Source: an uncultured Prevotella sp.
Lineage (GTDB): Bacteria; Bacteroidota; Bacteroidia; Bacteroidales; Bacteroidaceae
NCBI GenBank assembly: GCA_900319905.1
Contig: ONQB01000034.1
Coordinates: forward strand, 1-43,865
DNA: 43,865 nt
Direction of reading: 5' to 3'
Shown: piece after piece, positions 7,763 through 16,158 of the stretch
Position numbering within the stretch: position 1 is the first letter of the stretch
Layout: each line of letters starts with the position of its first letter
Program-made: the position numbers and the translations under genes
Notes under the pieces: generated by a model
The model's input: the letters and a program-made list of their open reading frames with translations, nothing else
Database searches by the model: none
Told to the model about the DNA's origin: nothing

Positions 7763-8872
7763 ATGAAACGTTTTATCTCTTTGATGTTGTTGTCTCTGAC
7801 ACTGACGGCTCATGCGCAGTCTGTCGACAACTATGTAGCCAATTATTGTGTGCGCTATGAGCGTCAGCATCTCTTCTTGCAGAAAGACTCCGATCTCAAC
7901 GTTGTAGATTATGACTTGGAATGGCCCGATATTATCAATTTCAATGATGTCATGCCGCTGAAACGGTATATAAGCAAGCTGTTGCTCGGAGTGCCAACCA
8001 GTTCTGTTGACTCTGTGGTCATGGTTATCAACGGGCGCATGGGCGATCCTGTCACCAAGCAGTTTAAGGAAATTCCCGATGACCGTAGGTTCTGTTATGC
8101 TGACTTCAAGGCGCAAATCCTCTCGTATGTACCCAACCGGTTTATTGCTTACCGGATAAGTGCTTCCGTAAAGCCGGAATCGCTGTCAGGACAGGCGAAA
8201 TATAACGCCGAGCGGTATGTGCTATATGACATCAACAATCAGAAAATACTCGAGCCGGACGATATCCTGAGCCCGGCTGTCGTCAACCGCTATGAGCCTC
8301 AGGACTTTTACAACCAATTGTTTGCACCGCTGGGCGACTATTTCGACGATATGGTGAAGTGCGATATCACGGGGGTGTGGATTGATGGACAGAATATCTG
8401 TTTCCACGTAGTGGCAGTAACCTCTGATCAGATCATCAATTACGATATCAAGATGCCTTATCAGAACTACAGCTATGTGCTCGACCGAAAGGTGAGGAGG
8501 GTCATGGAGAAGAAGCCTAAACTAATCAGTCCTTCGCTTGATTTGACCCGTCAGACGTGGCATGGTGATACTATATATAATAAGGTGGAGTCGATGCCTG
8601 TTTTCCCTGGCGGTGGTGAGGGCATGCAGCAGTACCTTAGTCATGTCGCCAAACCGGAGTTTGCCCAGTCGTCGGTCATGAAGGTGATGATGAGCTATGT
8701 CGTAGACCGTGATGGCCGGGTAGGGGATGTGTGTGTTGTTGGGCCCGTGTCGCCTGAACTTGACCGTCATGCCGCATCCGTTGTGCGTGGCATGCCCCGC
8801 TTTACACCCGGTAGGCAAAACGGTCGTCCGCTTTGTGTGAGATTGTACCTTCCGATGGTGTACCGTCCTTAA
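7763..8872 (+). CDS. Periplasmic protein with TonB C-terminal domain
   Basis: This 369-residue secreted protein has a signal peptide ending AHAQ (about 1-19). The middle part (about 60-260) resembles the DUF3298/RsiV-like periplasmic fold (DIEWPDI-like strands, YVLYDINNQKILEPDDIL). The C-terminus (about 270-369) is a TonB-C-like domain with the Bacteroidota hallmark MPVFPGGGEGMQQYL, followed by SYVVDRDGRVGDV and FTPGRQNGRPL. There is no TonB-type N-terminal membrane anchor, so it is not a canonical energy transducer. A role in sensing or protein-protein contact in the periplasm is possible but unproven. It is likely in an operon with the DUF4251 gene and is followed by a terminator. Confidence 0.8.
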   Translation: MKRFISLMLLSLTLTAHAQSVDNYVANYCVRYERQHLFLQKDSDLNVVDYDLEWPDIINFNDVMPLKRYISKLLLGVPTSSVDSVVMVINGRMGDPVTKQFKEIPDDRRFCYADFKAQILSYVPNRFIAYRISASVKPESLSGQAKYNAERYVLYDINNQKILEPDDILSPAVVNRYEPQDFYNQLFAPLGDYFDDMVKCDITGVWIDGQNICFHVVAVTSDQIINYDIKMPYQNYSYVLDRKVRRVMEKKPKLISPSLDLTRQTWHGDTIYNKVESMPVFPGGGEGMQQYLSHVAKPEFAQSSVMKVMMSYVVDRDGRVGDVCVVGPVSPELDRHAASVVRGMPRFTPGRQNGRPLCVRLYLPMVYRP

Positions 8873-8903
8873 TCGTCTTGACGATTGCCGTTAAGTCGAC
8901 TCT

Positions 8904-8931
8904 AAGCCCCGAGGTATTGGCCTTGGGGCTT
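8904..8931 (+). terminator. Rho-independent terminator
   Basis: The arms AAGCCCCGAGG and CCTTGGGGCTT pair with one G-T wobble around a 6-base loop, followed by TTGCTTTTCTT. It is placed 31 bp after the TonB-C protein stop. Confidence 0.85.
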
Positions 8932-9401
8932 TGCTTTTCTTACCGTTTTCTTTTTGCTATCTATTTCGCTTTTTCGTTTTCCTTTTGACATGACCTGTCC
9001 GCAATTCAGCCATTTTGATGCCTGATGATTGATTTAAATCAACTCTTTGTTTTATGACATAATCTTTACAGATAAATTGTTTTTACATTGCGTAAAAGTG
9101 AAATTGAGATTGATGTATATCAAGGCCTAATTGAAGCTATTGTGTCAAAGTGTCAAGCGATTGGCCTTTTTTATAGGTGCAAACCATGGTGTCGCTATCC
9201 AAATCGTTATAAAAATTGCCTGAATCTGACAACTTTTAATCTGTAACAAGCTTTTAATTTACGGTTTAATTTGACGCGAAAAATAATGATAAAATAAAGT
9301 TAAAGAACGCGCTACCTTTCATATAATTTGTATACCTTTGCATCAGAAATAAGAAAACAAACAACAACATATAAACGAAAAATAGGGAGGATAAAAGCCT
9401 T
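8932..9401. other. Long AT-rich intergenic leader region
   Basis: There is no gene in these 470 bases. The region is AT-rich, and apart from a promoter near 9333 I see no strong hairpin or repeat. Confidence 0.5.
9333..9340 (+). promoter_or_regulatory. -7 box TACCTTTG of MORN-like gene
   Basis: An exact TAnnTTTG match 61 bp before the ATG at 9402. The predicted 5' leader of about 55 nt contains AGGGAGG (9384-9390), an unusually good ribosome binding site for this group. Confidence 0.65.
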
Positions 9402-9914
9402 ATGAAAAAGATTATCTTGATGTCAGCAATGTTGCTGATGACAATCGCAAGCTTTGGTCGCAATCGCGTTAGTGAGAAGGCAGTCGTTGTGGCTGATACT
9501 ATTTACTACGCTGCCAACCAGAAATGTGTGAACAATGCCTCTCAGGCAAGCTACTATCGTCTGCTCAAGCAGCAGGGTAAGGGCCTGACCAAGGAAGACG
9601 TGTTCCAGGACTATTATATGAACGGCAATCTCAAGGCTGAGGGTGGCTATAGCTTCATCGACCTTGATAATGATAAGAACTCCGTGCTCAACGGCGAGGT
9701 GACTACTTACTATGTCAATGGTAAGGAGAAACTTCATGGCAACTATGTCAATGGTCAGCGCAATGGCTATTTCACGTTGCAGCTGCGTGACGGTGGTGTG
9801 GCCGTTGTGGCATACAAGAACGGTAAGTCGCTCTATGACTACTTCGTTGTGACGATGCCCGATGGCACTCAGTCGAAGCGTTCTCTGAGCGAGATCAAGT
9901 CTCTCTTACAGTAA
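9402..9914 (+). CDS. Secreted protein with MORN-like repeats
   Basis: This is a 170-residue protein with a signal peptide (about 1-19, ending ASFG). The mature part contains short repeats of the MORN/YwqK type: DYYMNGNLKAEGGYS, then TYYVNGKEKLHGNYVNG, then QRNGYFTLQLRDGG. Such G-x-Y-x-N-G-x repeats form beta-hairpins in many Bacteroidota envelope proteins. No enzymatic motif is visible. It has its own promoter and a strong ribosome binding site, so it may be well expressed. The function is unknown. It ends in a convergent arrangement with xth. Confidence 0.75.
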   Translation: MKKIILMSAMLLMTIASFGRNRVSEKAVVVADTIYYAANQKCVNNASQASYYRLLKQQGKGLTKEDVFQDYYMNGNLKAEGGYSFIDLDNDKNSVLNGEVTTYYVNGKEKLHGNYVNGQRNGYFTLQLRDGGVAVVAYKNGKSLYDYFVVTMPDGTQSKRSLSEIKSLLQ

Positions 9915-10007
9915 ACACATACACATTTTTTTATAATATCTCTCTTACAAAATAAATTCATAATTCATTTGTTATCATCCATTCTGTACTTTAAAATCTC
10001 TCTTGCA
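9900..10007 (+). repeat. Three dispersed TCTCTCTTACA motifs
   Basis: TCTCTCTTACA occurs at 9900-9910 (overlapping the end of the MORN-like gene) and 9939-9949; a one-base variant (TCTCTCTTGCA) is at 9997-10007. The spacing is irregular (39 and 58 bp). The significance is uncertain. Confidence 0.4.
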
Positions 10008-10048
10008 ACAATATTTCAGTAGTAAATATTAGAATGGAAGCAATATAG

Positions 10049-10078
10049 AAGGCCCGCATTCGTGAGAATGCGGGCCTT
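10049..10078. terminator. Bidirectional terminator between convergent genes
   Basis: The arms AAGGCCCGCATTC and GAATGCGGGCCTT form a perfect 13-bp stem with a 4-base GTGA loop, flanked by A- and T-rich sequence. It can serve both the MORN-like gene and xth. Confidence 0.9.
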
Positions 10079-10184
10079 TAAATATTACTTCCGTTATGTT
10101 TGACTTTGATGCTGATATTATTCTATGAAGTTGAGACTTTGCATTGGGAGCAGCGAAGGCTGTCTGCAAGAAAAGGATGCACGA

Positions 10185-10997
10185 TTAAGGCTCGATGTCC
10201 TTAAGATCCAGTTCGACGGGACAATGATCTGAACCATAAATCTCCGTATGGATGGAAGCGTTTGTAATGTTGTCGCGCAGTCGCTCTGACGTGAGGAAGT
10301 AGTCAATGCGCCATCCGGCGTTCTTTTCGCGTGCATGAAAACGGTAGCTCCACCATGAATAGGTGACATCGTCTGGGTGAAGCGTACGGAAAGTGTCGAT
10401 GAAGCCGTTGTTGAGCAATGTTGTCATCTTGTCGCGTTCCTCATCGGTAAAACCAGCGTTGTTGTGGTTGGTCTTTGGATTTTTGATGTCTATCTCTTCG
10501 TGGGCAACATTCATGTCGCCGCACACGATGACGGGTTTGCGGCTGTCGAGCTGATGTAGGTAGCTTTGGAAGTCATCCTCCCACTGCATGCGGTAGGGTA
10601 GGCGGCGGGGCTTGCCTCCTTTGACTTCCGCCTCTTGTGAATTGGGAGTGTAGACACAAACGAGGTAGAATGTGCTGTACTCTAAGGTGATGACGCGTCC
10701 TTCGTGGTCGTGTTCGTCTATACCAAGACCATAAACTACGCTGAGAGGCTTATGGCGGGTGTATATGCATGTGCCGCTATAGCCTTTGCGGTCAGCGTAG
10801 TTCCAGTATGATTCGTACCCTTCGAACTCAAGGTCGAGTTGTCCCTTTTGCATCTTCGTTTCCTGAAGACAGAAGAAGTCGGCGTCCAGCTCTTTGAAAT
10901 AAGCCTCAAATCCTTTGCTGATAACGTTTCCATTATCGTCGGTCTTGGGCTTGACGCAGGCTCGCAGACCGTTTACATTCCAACTGATGAACTTCAT
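10185..10997 (-). CDS. xth: Exodeoxyribonuclease III (AP endonuclease)
   Basis: This 270-residue enzyme of the exonuclease/endonuclease/phosphatase superfamily cuts DNA 5' of abasic sites in base-excision repair. It opens MKFISWNVNGLRAC, the family signature. Metal and catalytic positions appear as CLQETKMQKG (Glu), CGDMNVAHEEID (Asp and Asn), WRIDYFL and the terminal GSDHCPVELDL (Asp-His). An upstream in-frame TTG at 11027 would add ten residues that do not belong to the family, so ATG 10997 is chosen. The gene follows folE after a hairpin, so it may have its own weak promoter, though none matching consensus was found. Confidence 0.95.
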   Translation of the reverse strand: MKFISWNVNGLRACVKPKTDDNGNVISKGFEAYFKELDADFFCLQETKMQKGQLDLEFEGYESYWNYADRKGYSGTCIYTRHKPLSVVYGLGIDEHDHEGRVITLEYSTFYLVCVYTPNSQEAEVKGGKPRRLPYRMQWEDDFQSYLHQLDSRKPVIVCGDMNVAHEEIDIKNPKTNHNNAGFTDEERDKMTTLLNNGFIDTFRTLHPDDVTYSWWSYRFHAREKNAGWRIDYFLTSERLRDNITNASIHTEIYGSDHCPVELDLKDIEP

Positions 10998-11137
10998 AAT
11001 TGACACTATTTGTGTGAGGGCATCCAAGTGAATGACAATAGCTTGTCCTTGACGACTCGGATGCGTATGATTTAACAGTACATTATTTATAAATGCTTCT
11101 TATCTATGAAGCTTCATGGTTCATTGCCAGTAAATGC

Positions 11138-11159
11138 TTCGACACTTTAAGGTGTCGAA
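11138..11159 (-). terminator. Hairpin after folE
   Basis: TTCGACAC (11138-11145) and GTGTCGAA (11152-11159) pair around a 6-base loop, 13 bp past the folE stop. No long T-run follows, so termination may be partial. Confidence 0.55.
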
Positions 11160-11172
11160 AGCGTGGCGTCTA

Positions 11173-11766
11173 TTAGATGCGCTTCGATTCTCCGCGTAGC
11201 AGATTCATGAACTCTTCTCTTACCTTTGCCGATTCGAAGACACCGCTGAAGGCACTTGTCGTGGTGATGCTGTTCTGCTTTTCCACACCTCTCATCTGCA
11301 TGCACATGTGCTTGGCCTCGATGACTACCATGACACCTTGTGGCTTAAGGGTGTCGTTGATGCAATGCATAATCTGCTCTGTCAGTCTCTCTTGTACTTG
11401 CAGGCGATGGCTGAAGATGTCGACCACGCGAGCAATTTTGCTTAGTCCGGTGATTTTGCCATTGGGGATATAGGCTACGTGTGCCTTACCATAGAAAGGC
11501 AGCATGTGGTGTTCACACATAGAGAAGAAGTCTATGTCCTTCACGATGACCATCTGATCATATTGTTCCTCGAAAAGAGCATCTGTAAGAACCTTGTGAG
11601 GGTCTTGTGTGTAGCCGCGCGTTAGAATCTGCATGGCTTTGGCCACTCGCATTGGTGTCTTTTGCAATCCTTCTCGCTCCGGGTCCTCGCCCAAGAGTTT
11701 GAGGATGGCCTTATAATGTTCGGCGAGCTGGTCAAGTCCTTCGCGGAATTCTGTTTCTGGATTCAT
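11173..11766 (-). CDS. folE: GTP cyclohydrolase I
   Basis: This 197-residue protein is of the usual length for the family. It converts GTP to 7,8-dihydroneopterin triphosphate, the first step of folate (and queuosine-related) pterin synthesis. Zinc ligands are visible as C84 and H87 in SMCEHHMLP and C155 in KHMCMQMRG. Other family blocks are [24 protein letters not shown] and RLQVQERLT, all in order. It lies 53 bp after the SPOR-domain gene on the same strand and may share its transcript. Confidence 0.97.
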   Translation of the reverse strand: MNPETEFREGLDQLAEHYKAILKLLGEDPEREGLQKTPMRVAKAMQILTRGYTQDPHKVLTDALFEEQYDQMVIVKDIDFFSMCEHHMLPFYGKAHVAYIPNGKITGLSKIARVVDIFSHRLQVQERLTEQIMHCINDTLKPQGVMVVIEAKHMCMQMRGVEKQNSITTTSAFSGVFESAKVREEFMNLLRGESKRI

Positions 11767-11819
11767 ATCTTTCCTTACGTTTTCTATATTCTGATAATGT
11801 CTTTACTATGTAGTGTCTG

Positions 11820-12605
11820 TCAATCAAAGACAGTGATCTTTCCCTTAACGATGGTAGCAGAACGGTAACCCATCGCCTTTACAGCTTTGAGCATTCTGGC
11901 TGCTTCCTGGTAGCTGCGATAGTTGCCCACACGGCAGATCCATCTCGGGGAATAGAAATGGACGTAGATGGGTTGGTCGGGGAATTGCATCTTGATGGCC
12001 TCTCCCGTCTGTTGGGCACGCAGCTTGTCATTACGCGTGTTGCCCCCTGCGAAAGCCTGTACACGATAACCTGTCACCTTGCGGCTATTTCGCATTACCT
12101 TTTTCCGCATGTCTATCGTGGGAATGTGCATGTCGTCTTCCTCGTTGGGAGACTGCTTGTGGGTTTCGGCGTGGTGACTTTCCTCTGCCTTCTCATTCCT
12201 CTCTGGTTTGGCTGTGGTAGACTTTACCGTAGCTGTTTTCTCAGCCTTCTCTTCGTAGCTTCTCTCGGTTGGTTTGTTGGCTGTATGTCTCCTCTCTTCG
12301 TCTTTCAGAGATTCATTTTTCAGAGATTCCTGCTTCTTCTGTACAATCTTATTGTTGGACGTAGTTGGATGTTCGTTTCTCCTGTTCGATGCTGCAGAAG
12401 AAGTGGAAGGCTTGGATGACGTGGATGGACTGGTAATGACCTTTTGTCCGATGCCATTCACGAGATCGTCAATTTCCTTGCTCTGTGTGATAGTGATTTT
12501 ACCTTTACCAGCCTGTGTCTGTTGGATCTGCTGCGTAAAGGTTTGTGCTTGGCCATTGATGGTCAGGCTGATGAGGAAGATGAACAGAATGGCAAATTTC
12601 TTCAT
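11820..12605 (-). CDS. SPOR-domain secreted protein
   Basis: This is a 261-residue exported protein. The signal peptide starts MKKFAILFIFLISLTINGQAQ. The middle (about 70-165) is a low-complexity, highly charged linker rich in Ser, Thr, Lys and Glu. The C-terminal ~70 residues, beginning around VTGYRVQAFAGGNTRNDK, form a SPOR domain, which binds denuded glycan strands of peptidoglycan at division sites. An upstream in-frame GTG/ATG extension to 12686 would add 27 residues ahead of a clear signal peptide, so ATG 12605 is chosen. In Bacteroidales such proteins often accompany tpiA and folE. A role in cell-wall remodelling is inferred from the domain only. Confidence 0.85.
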   Translation of the reverse strand: MKKFAILFIFLISLTINGQAQTFTQQIQQTQAGKGKITITQSKEIDDLVNGIGQKVITSPSTSSKPSTSSAASNRRNEHPTTSNNKIVQKKQESLKNESLKDEERRHTANKPTERSYEEKAEKTATVKSTTAKPERNEKAEESHHAETHKQSPNEEDDMHIPTIDMRKKVMRNSRKVTGYRVQAFAGGNTRNDKLRAQQTGEAIKMQFPDQPIYVHFYSPRWICRVGNYRSYQEAARMLKAVKAMGYRSATIVKGKITVFD

Positions 12606-12740
12606 GATTGTCGCTTGTTTGTACTGCCATGCGTCTATGTTTTGCTGCTTTAGCGTTGATGTTGATGTTGGCTTGCAGCGGACCATGGCGCGTTGTCTGG
12701 TTTCAGGGTTGAGGTTGCCCTAAAGCATAAGTAACAAAAG

Positions 12741-12776
12741 GCGTTTGCCGGTCGTCAGCAGATGACCGGCAAACGC
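12741..12776 (-). terminator. Strong terminator after tpiA
   Basis: GCGTTTGCCGGTC and GACCGGCAAACGC form a perfect 13-bp stem with a 10-base loop. In the minus direction it is followed by CTTTTGTTAC. It closes the DUF1599-DoxX-tpiA operon and separates it from the SPOR gene. Confidence 0.9.
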
Positions 12777-12792
12777 GGTGCATTATTGGATA

Positions 12793-13554
12793 TTACTTCT
12801 TCCAAGCATCGATGATGCCCTTGAAGTCAGCAGCCTTCAGAGAAGCGCCGCCGATAAGGCCGCCGTCGATGTCAGGCTTGGCGAAGAGCTCGGGAGCGTT
12901 GCCGGGCTTGCAGCTGCCACCGTAAAGGATGGTGGTGTCCTCAGCAGCTTCCTTGCCATACTTGTCGGCAACGATAGAACGGATGTAAGCCAGCATTTCC
13001 TCAGCCTGGTCAGAGGTAGCGGTCTTGCCAGTGCCGATGGCCCAGATGGGCTCGTAAGCCAGCACGATGTTCTTCCACTCTTCTGCGGTCAGGTTAAAGA
13101 CAGAGCCGTCGAGCTCAGCCTTAACGACCTCGTTCTGACGGTTAGCCTCGCGCTCCTCTAAGGTCTCACCGCAGCAGAAGATCACCTTCAGGTCATTCTT
13201 CAATGCGAGCTGCACCTTTTCTTTGAGGATCTCGGGAGTCTCGTGGTAGTACTGACGACGCTCTGAGTGACCGAGGATGACGTACTGTGCGCCAGTGCTC
13301 TTCACCATGGCTGCACTCACTTCACCCGTGTAAGCACCCTTCTCCTTGTCGGCGCAGTTCTCAGCACCAAGGGCTACGACATTCTGGTCGAGCACCTGGG
13401 CTACGCTGGCCAGATGAATGAAAGGTGTGCAGATGATGACACCGCAGTTAGGCTTGTCAGCCTTACATACTTCGTTGATCTCCTTTGCGAGAGCTACGCC
13501 CTCTTGCAGGTTCTCGTTCATTTTCCAGTTACCTGCTACAATTTTCTTTCTCAT
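12793..13554 (-). CDS. tpiA: Triosephosphate isomerase
   Basis: This 253-residue (beta/alpha)8 enzyme interconverts dihydroxyacetone phosphate and glyceraldehyde 3-phosphate in glycolysis. Catalytic residues are in place: K11 in GNWKMN, H96 in LGHSERR and E168 in [11 protein letters not shown]. The phosphate loop [12 protein letters not shown] is also visible, although it reads SCKP where SVKP is usual. The start ATG overlaps the DoxX stop as ATGA, indicating translational coupling within the operon. The codon choice is strongly biased, consistent with high expression. Confidence 0.98.
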   Translation of the reverse strand: MRKKIVAGNWKMNENLQEGVALAKEINEVCKADKPNCGVIICTPFIHLASVAQVLDQNVVALGAENCADKEKGAYTGEVSAAMVKSTGAQYVILGHSERRQYYHETPEILKEKVQLALKNDLKVIFCCGETLEEREANRQNEVVKAELDGSVFNLTAEEWKNIVLAYEPIWAIGTGKTATSDQAEEMLAYIRSIVADKYGKEAAEDTTILYGGSCKPGNAPELFAKPDIDGGLIGGASLKAADFKGIIDAWKK

Positions 13555-14942
13555 GTTTTTTTTGTTTTAAACGTTGACAATATCTTGTTAGACTTGTTCT
13601 CAATCATTTCTTCTTCTTTCCTAAGACTTTCCTGATTGGCCTTAATCTTCCGTCTGACATATTTACTCCAGGCCCAGGTTCGGTCAGCGAATACAAGTAG
13701 GATGAGTGGCAAGAAGAACCACAGCAGTACCTTGGCGATGGTCTTGCCCATCTTATTGGTGGGTAACTGGCCAATTGGCAGCTTGTTGAGTGGCCCTTGC
13801 AGTACGTCGCTGGTGGGGATGTCGTTGTGGCTCCACTTGCGGATGATGGTGCCGTCTTTGATCAACAGCAGTCCCGGGTTGCTGCGTATGATGGTCTTCA
13901 GCGTGGTCTCGTCGGTGATGCAGAAGGGGTATTCAGCTCCCGTGATGTCTTCCCAGCGTTGTATCTCCTTCTCTGTTGAGGCGGTCAGACAGTAGAAGGG
14001 AATCTTCTGGTCCTGTGCGTACTCATACAGCTGATCTATGCCGCCGAAGTTGGAGTCGTCAGCCTGCGAAAGATGAGGAGAGATGAGTAGGAAGGTGTAT
14101 CCTTTGCGCGAGAGTATGCTGTCGGTGATGTCGTCGCCGTCAGCCAACTCGATGGAGAAATCGTGAATGGGTGGCACGTATCCTTCCTTGATTTGTTCGG
14201 TCTTTGAGTCAATGAACTGCCATGTGGAGTCTGGGTAGTTGTCAAGTGTGAATTCCTTCCTTACCCCGTTCTTCTCCATGAGGAAGGTTGTATGAAACTC
14301 CGGCTGCTCAGCACCTGGCGGTATCTCCATGCCTTTTTTGATGTTGGCCCCAATGTGATAAGGGCGGAAATCGAAAACGGGCAGGTGGTAGAGGCAATAC
14401 AAACTTGTCAGGAGAATGTAGAGGATGGTGTAGTTGATGGCTATCCACTGTGTTGATCTTGACAGGAAACGGTACATCAGTAAAGGCCACCGTGCCACGA
14501 TGACAGCACAGCCCAGCAGCACAATGTTCTTGAGCAGCGTCTGAGTGTTGGTCAGATGGATAGCGTCTCCAAAACATCCGCAGTCTTTCACGGGATTGGC
14601 AATAGCAATCCAAATGGTGATCAGTGTCATGATGACCATGAGAACGGTCATGAGCTTAGAGACTAAATGCCGTCGGATGGCAAAGAGCATGAGCAGGCCC
14701 AGCGTAAACTCAATGGCTGCCAACAGGACGGACATGCCGAGCGTGATGAAGTCCGGCACAACGTCTGACAGCCCTAACGCCACCAAGTAGTCTTGAATCT
14801 TATATTGCGTGCCAATGGGGTCTATTGCCTTGACATAGCCGGAAAATACAAAGGTGACGCCCAACACCAGTCGGCTGATGTTGACCAAGACTATCATGGC
14901 GGCACTCTTTGCAGTATGGGTATATTGGCTTGGCTCAGTCAT
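13551..14942 (-). CDS. DoxX/MauE-like membrane protein fused to thioredoxin-like domain
   Basis: The protein has 463 residues. The N-terminal half (about 15-185) holds several membrane helices of the DoxX/MauE type, with the motif [15 protein letters not shown] and a conserved DCGCFGDA cysteine pair (about 116-123) typical of the family. A periplasmic C-terminal part (about 255-405) looks like a thioredoxin fold ([11 protein letters not shown], then IPFYCLTAS, then [16 protein letters not shown]). It lacks a CXXC where the redox site would be. A last membrane helix (about 413-430) is followed by a basic, charged tail. Such proteins probably shuttle or sense redox equivalents, but no activity is established. 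It is cotranscribed between DUF1599 and tpiA. Confidence 0.8.
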   Translation of the reverse strand: MTEPSQYTHTAKSAAMIVLVNISRLVLGVTFVFSGYVKAIDPIGTQYKIQDYLVALGLSDVVPDFITLGMSVLLAAIEFTLGLLMLFAIRRHLVSKLMTVLMVIMTLITIWIAIANPVKDCGCFGDAIHLTNTQTLLKNIVLLGCAVIVARWPLLMYRFLSRSTQWIAINYTILYILLTSLYCLYHLPVFDFRPYHIGANIKKGMEIPPGAEQPEFHTTFLMEKNGVRKEFTLDNYPDSTWQFIDSKTEQIKEGYVPPIHDFSIELADGDDITDSILSRKGYTFLLISPHLSQADDSNFGGIDQLYEYAQDQKIPFYCLTASTEKEIQRWEDITGAEYPFCITDETTLKTIIRSNPGLLLIKDGTIIRKWSHNDIPTSDVLQGPLNKLPIGQLPTNKMGKTIAKVLLWFFLPLILLVFADRTWAWSKYVRRKIKANQESLRKEEEMIENKSNKILSTFKTKKT

Positions 14943-14943
14943 T

Positions 14944-15480
14944 TTACTTCAGTCGGATAGCACCAAAGACGGCATAGTTGATGATGTCCATGTAGTTGGC
15001 ATCAATGCCCTCCGAGGCCAGGGCTTTCCCATGATTGTCCTCGAGCTCTTTGATGCGGGCAATCTTAGTGAGTATAAAGTCTGTGTAGCTGCTTACGCGC
15101 ATGTCACGCCATGCCTCGGCGTAGTCGTGGTTCTTCTTAAGCATAAGTTCGTAGGCATCCTTTGCGTATTTGTCGTAAAGCTCTATAGCTTCTTCGTTCG
15201 TTATGTCTACGTTGTCGGCGAAGTGCTTATTGAGTTGTATCAATCCGATGATGCCATAGTTGATGAGCCCAATGAACTCGGGCCTGATGCCTTCGTTGAC
15301 CATTGCCTTTCCCGTTATCTCCAGCGTGCGTATACGCTTTGCTTTGATAAACAACTGGTCGGTGAGCGAGTAAGGGCGCAGAATACGCCATGATGCACTG
15401 TAGTCGTGGAGCTTCTTGACGAAGAGCTCACGACATTCGGCCATAACGTCTTTAAACTGCTGTTGAGTGTCTTGTGCCAT
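14944..15480 (-). CDS. DUF1599 (Nmad1-like) protein, internally duplicated
   Basis: This 178-residue cytoplasmic protein has two tandem homologous modules of about 65 residues. The first (about 18-84) has KKLHDYSASWRI and ends FIGLINYGIIGLIQL. The second (about 110-176) has KKNHDYAEAWRD and ends YMDIINYAVFGAIRL. Both keep the HDY..(S/A)WR core and the I-N-Y helix, so each could supply one half of an active site. DUF1599 has been proposed as a nucleotide-modification-associated domain; a role here is not proven. It is the first gene of the operon with DoxX and tpiA, one base upstream of the former. Confidence 0.85.
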   Translation of the reverse strand: MAQDTQQQFKDVMAECRELFVKKLHDYSASWRILRPYSLTDQLFIKAKRIRTLEITGKAMVNEGIRPEFIGLINYGIIGLIQLNKHFADNVDITNEEAIELYDKYAKDAYELMLKKNHDYAEAWRDMRVSSYTDFILTKIARIKELEDNHGKALASEGIDANYMDIINYAVFGAIRLK

Positions 15481-15502
15481 ACGATATTGTATATTACAAG
15501 TG

Positions 15503-15510
15503 CAAAGTTA
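15503..15510 (-). promoter_or_regulatory. -7 box TAACTTTG of DUF1599-DoxX-tpiA operon
   Basis: On the minus strand TAACTTTG is an exact consensus match, 22 bp before the DUF1599 ATG. Confidence 0.65.
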
Positions 15511-15543
15511 CTAATTTTTTTATTGTTAGTGAGCTATAAGCCT

Positions 15544-15960
15544 CTATTTTTCAGCCTGTCGGTGATGGATGATGCGTACGGTGCCGCACAATGCGTCGTA
15601 GCGCACTTGCAGCGAATCACGTTTCACGCGAAGTCGGTTCTTATCTCCAAAGCTTTTGGCCTCGTTATACTGCTGAATGGTAGCCTGCAGGGCCGAATCT
15701 GTACGCCCTATGTCGTTTTGCGCCATTTTCAGAGAGGCTTCCTGCCATATTTTCAAAGCCCTTTTCCTGCTTTCTATAGCTTTTGGATAGGTTTCGCGCA
15801 ACTGTGTGATGGCGTTGAGCGTGCTTTGATAGTCTTGAGCCTTATAGAGTGAATCTATACGCTGCATCATGGTGGAAGCCTTCTCGTCCTCGCTCTGTTG
15901 GCAGGAGTACAAGCTGCCTACCATCATTGAAAATACCAAATATCGGATAATCTTCTTCAT
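15544..15960 (-). CDS. Small coiled-coil lipoprotein
   Basis: This is a 138-residue predicted lipoprotein. The signal ends GSLYSC with the lipidated Cys at 20, a relaxed Bacteroidota lipobox. The mature part is almost entirely charged alpha-helix (RIDSLYKAQDYQSTLNAI and similar heptads) and likely forms a coiled coil. It resembles short Bacteroidales hypothetical lipoproteins; I do not recognise a named family. It has its own promoter in a divergent region shared with the CCA-adding enzyme gene. Confidence 0.75.
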   Translation of the reverse strand: MKKIIRYLVFSMMVGSLYSCQQSEDEKASTMMQRIDSLYKAQDYQSTLNAITQLRETYPKAIESRKRALKIWQEASLKMAQNDIGRTDSALQATIQQYNEAKSFGDKNRLRVKRDSLQVRYDALCGTVRIIHHRQAEK

Positions 15961-16019
15961 GTCTGTTGTTTGTATGCCGCAAAAGCGCTTGTTTTATGTT
16001 TTATGTAGCATTTATGTCG

Positions 16020-16027
16020 CAAAGGTA
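16020..16027 (-). promoter_or_regulatory. -7 box TACCTTTG of small lipoprotein gene
   Basis: On the minus strand TACCTTTG lies 59 bp before the lipoprotein ATG at 15960. It is one of two divergent promoters between 15961 and 16158. Confidence 0.6.
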
Positions 16028-16121
16028 CTTATTTTTTGGCTTTTATCAGTGTTTTCGTAGGGTTATGTGTCTTTGTTAGGGTCTTTTTCGTGTAACGTTT
16101 TTCGTTTTTGCACTTTTTTAT

Positions 16122-16129
16122 TACCTTTG
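16122..16129 (+). promoter_or_regulatory. -7 box TACCTTTG of CCA-adding gene
   Basis: An exact consensus match, 29 bp before the ATG at 16159. Confidence 0.65.
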
Positions 16130-16158
16130 CACATGTATTCTAAAGGTTATTATATTAA

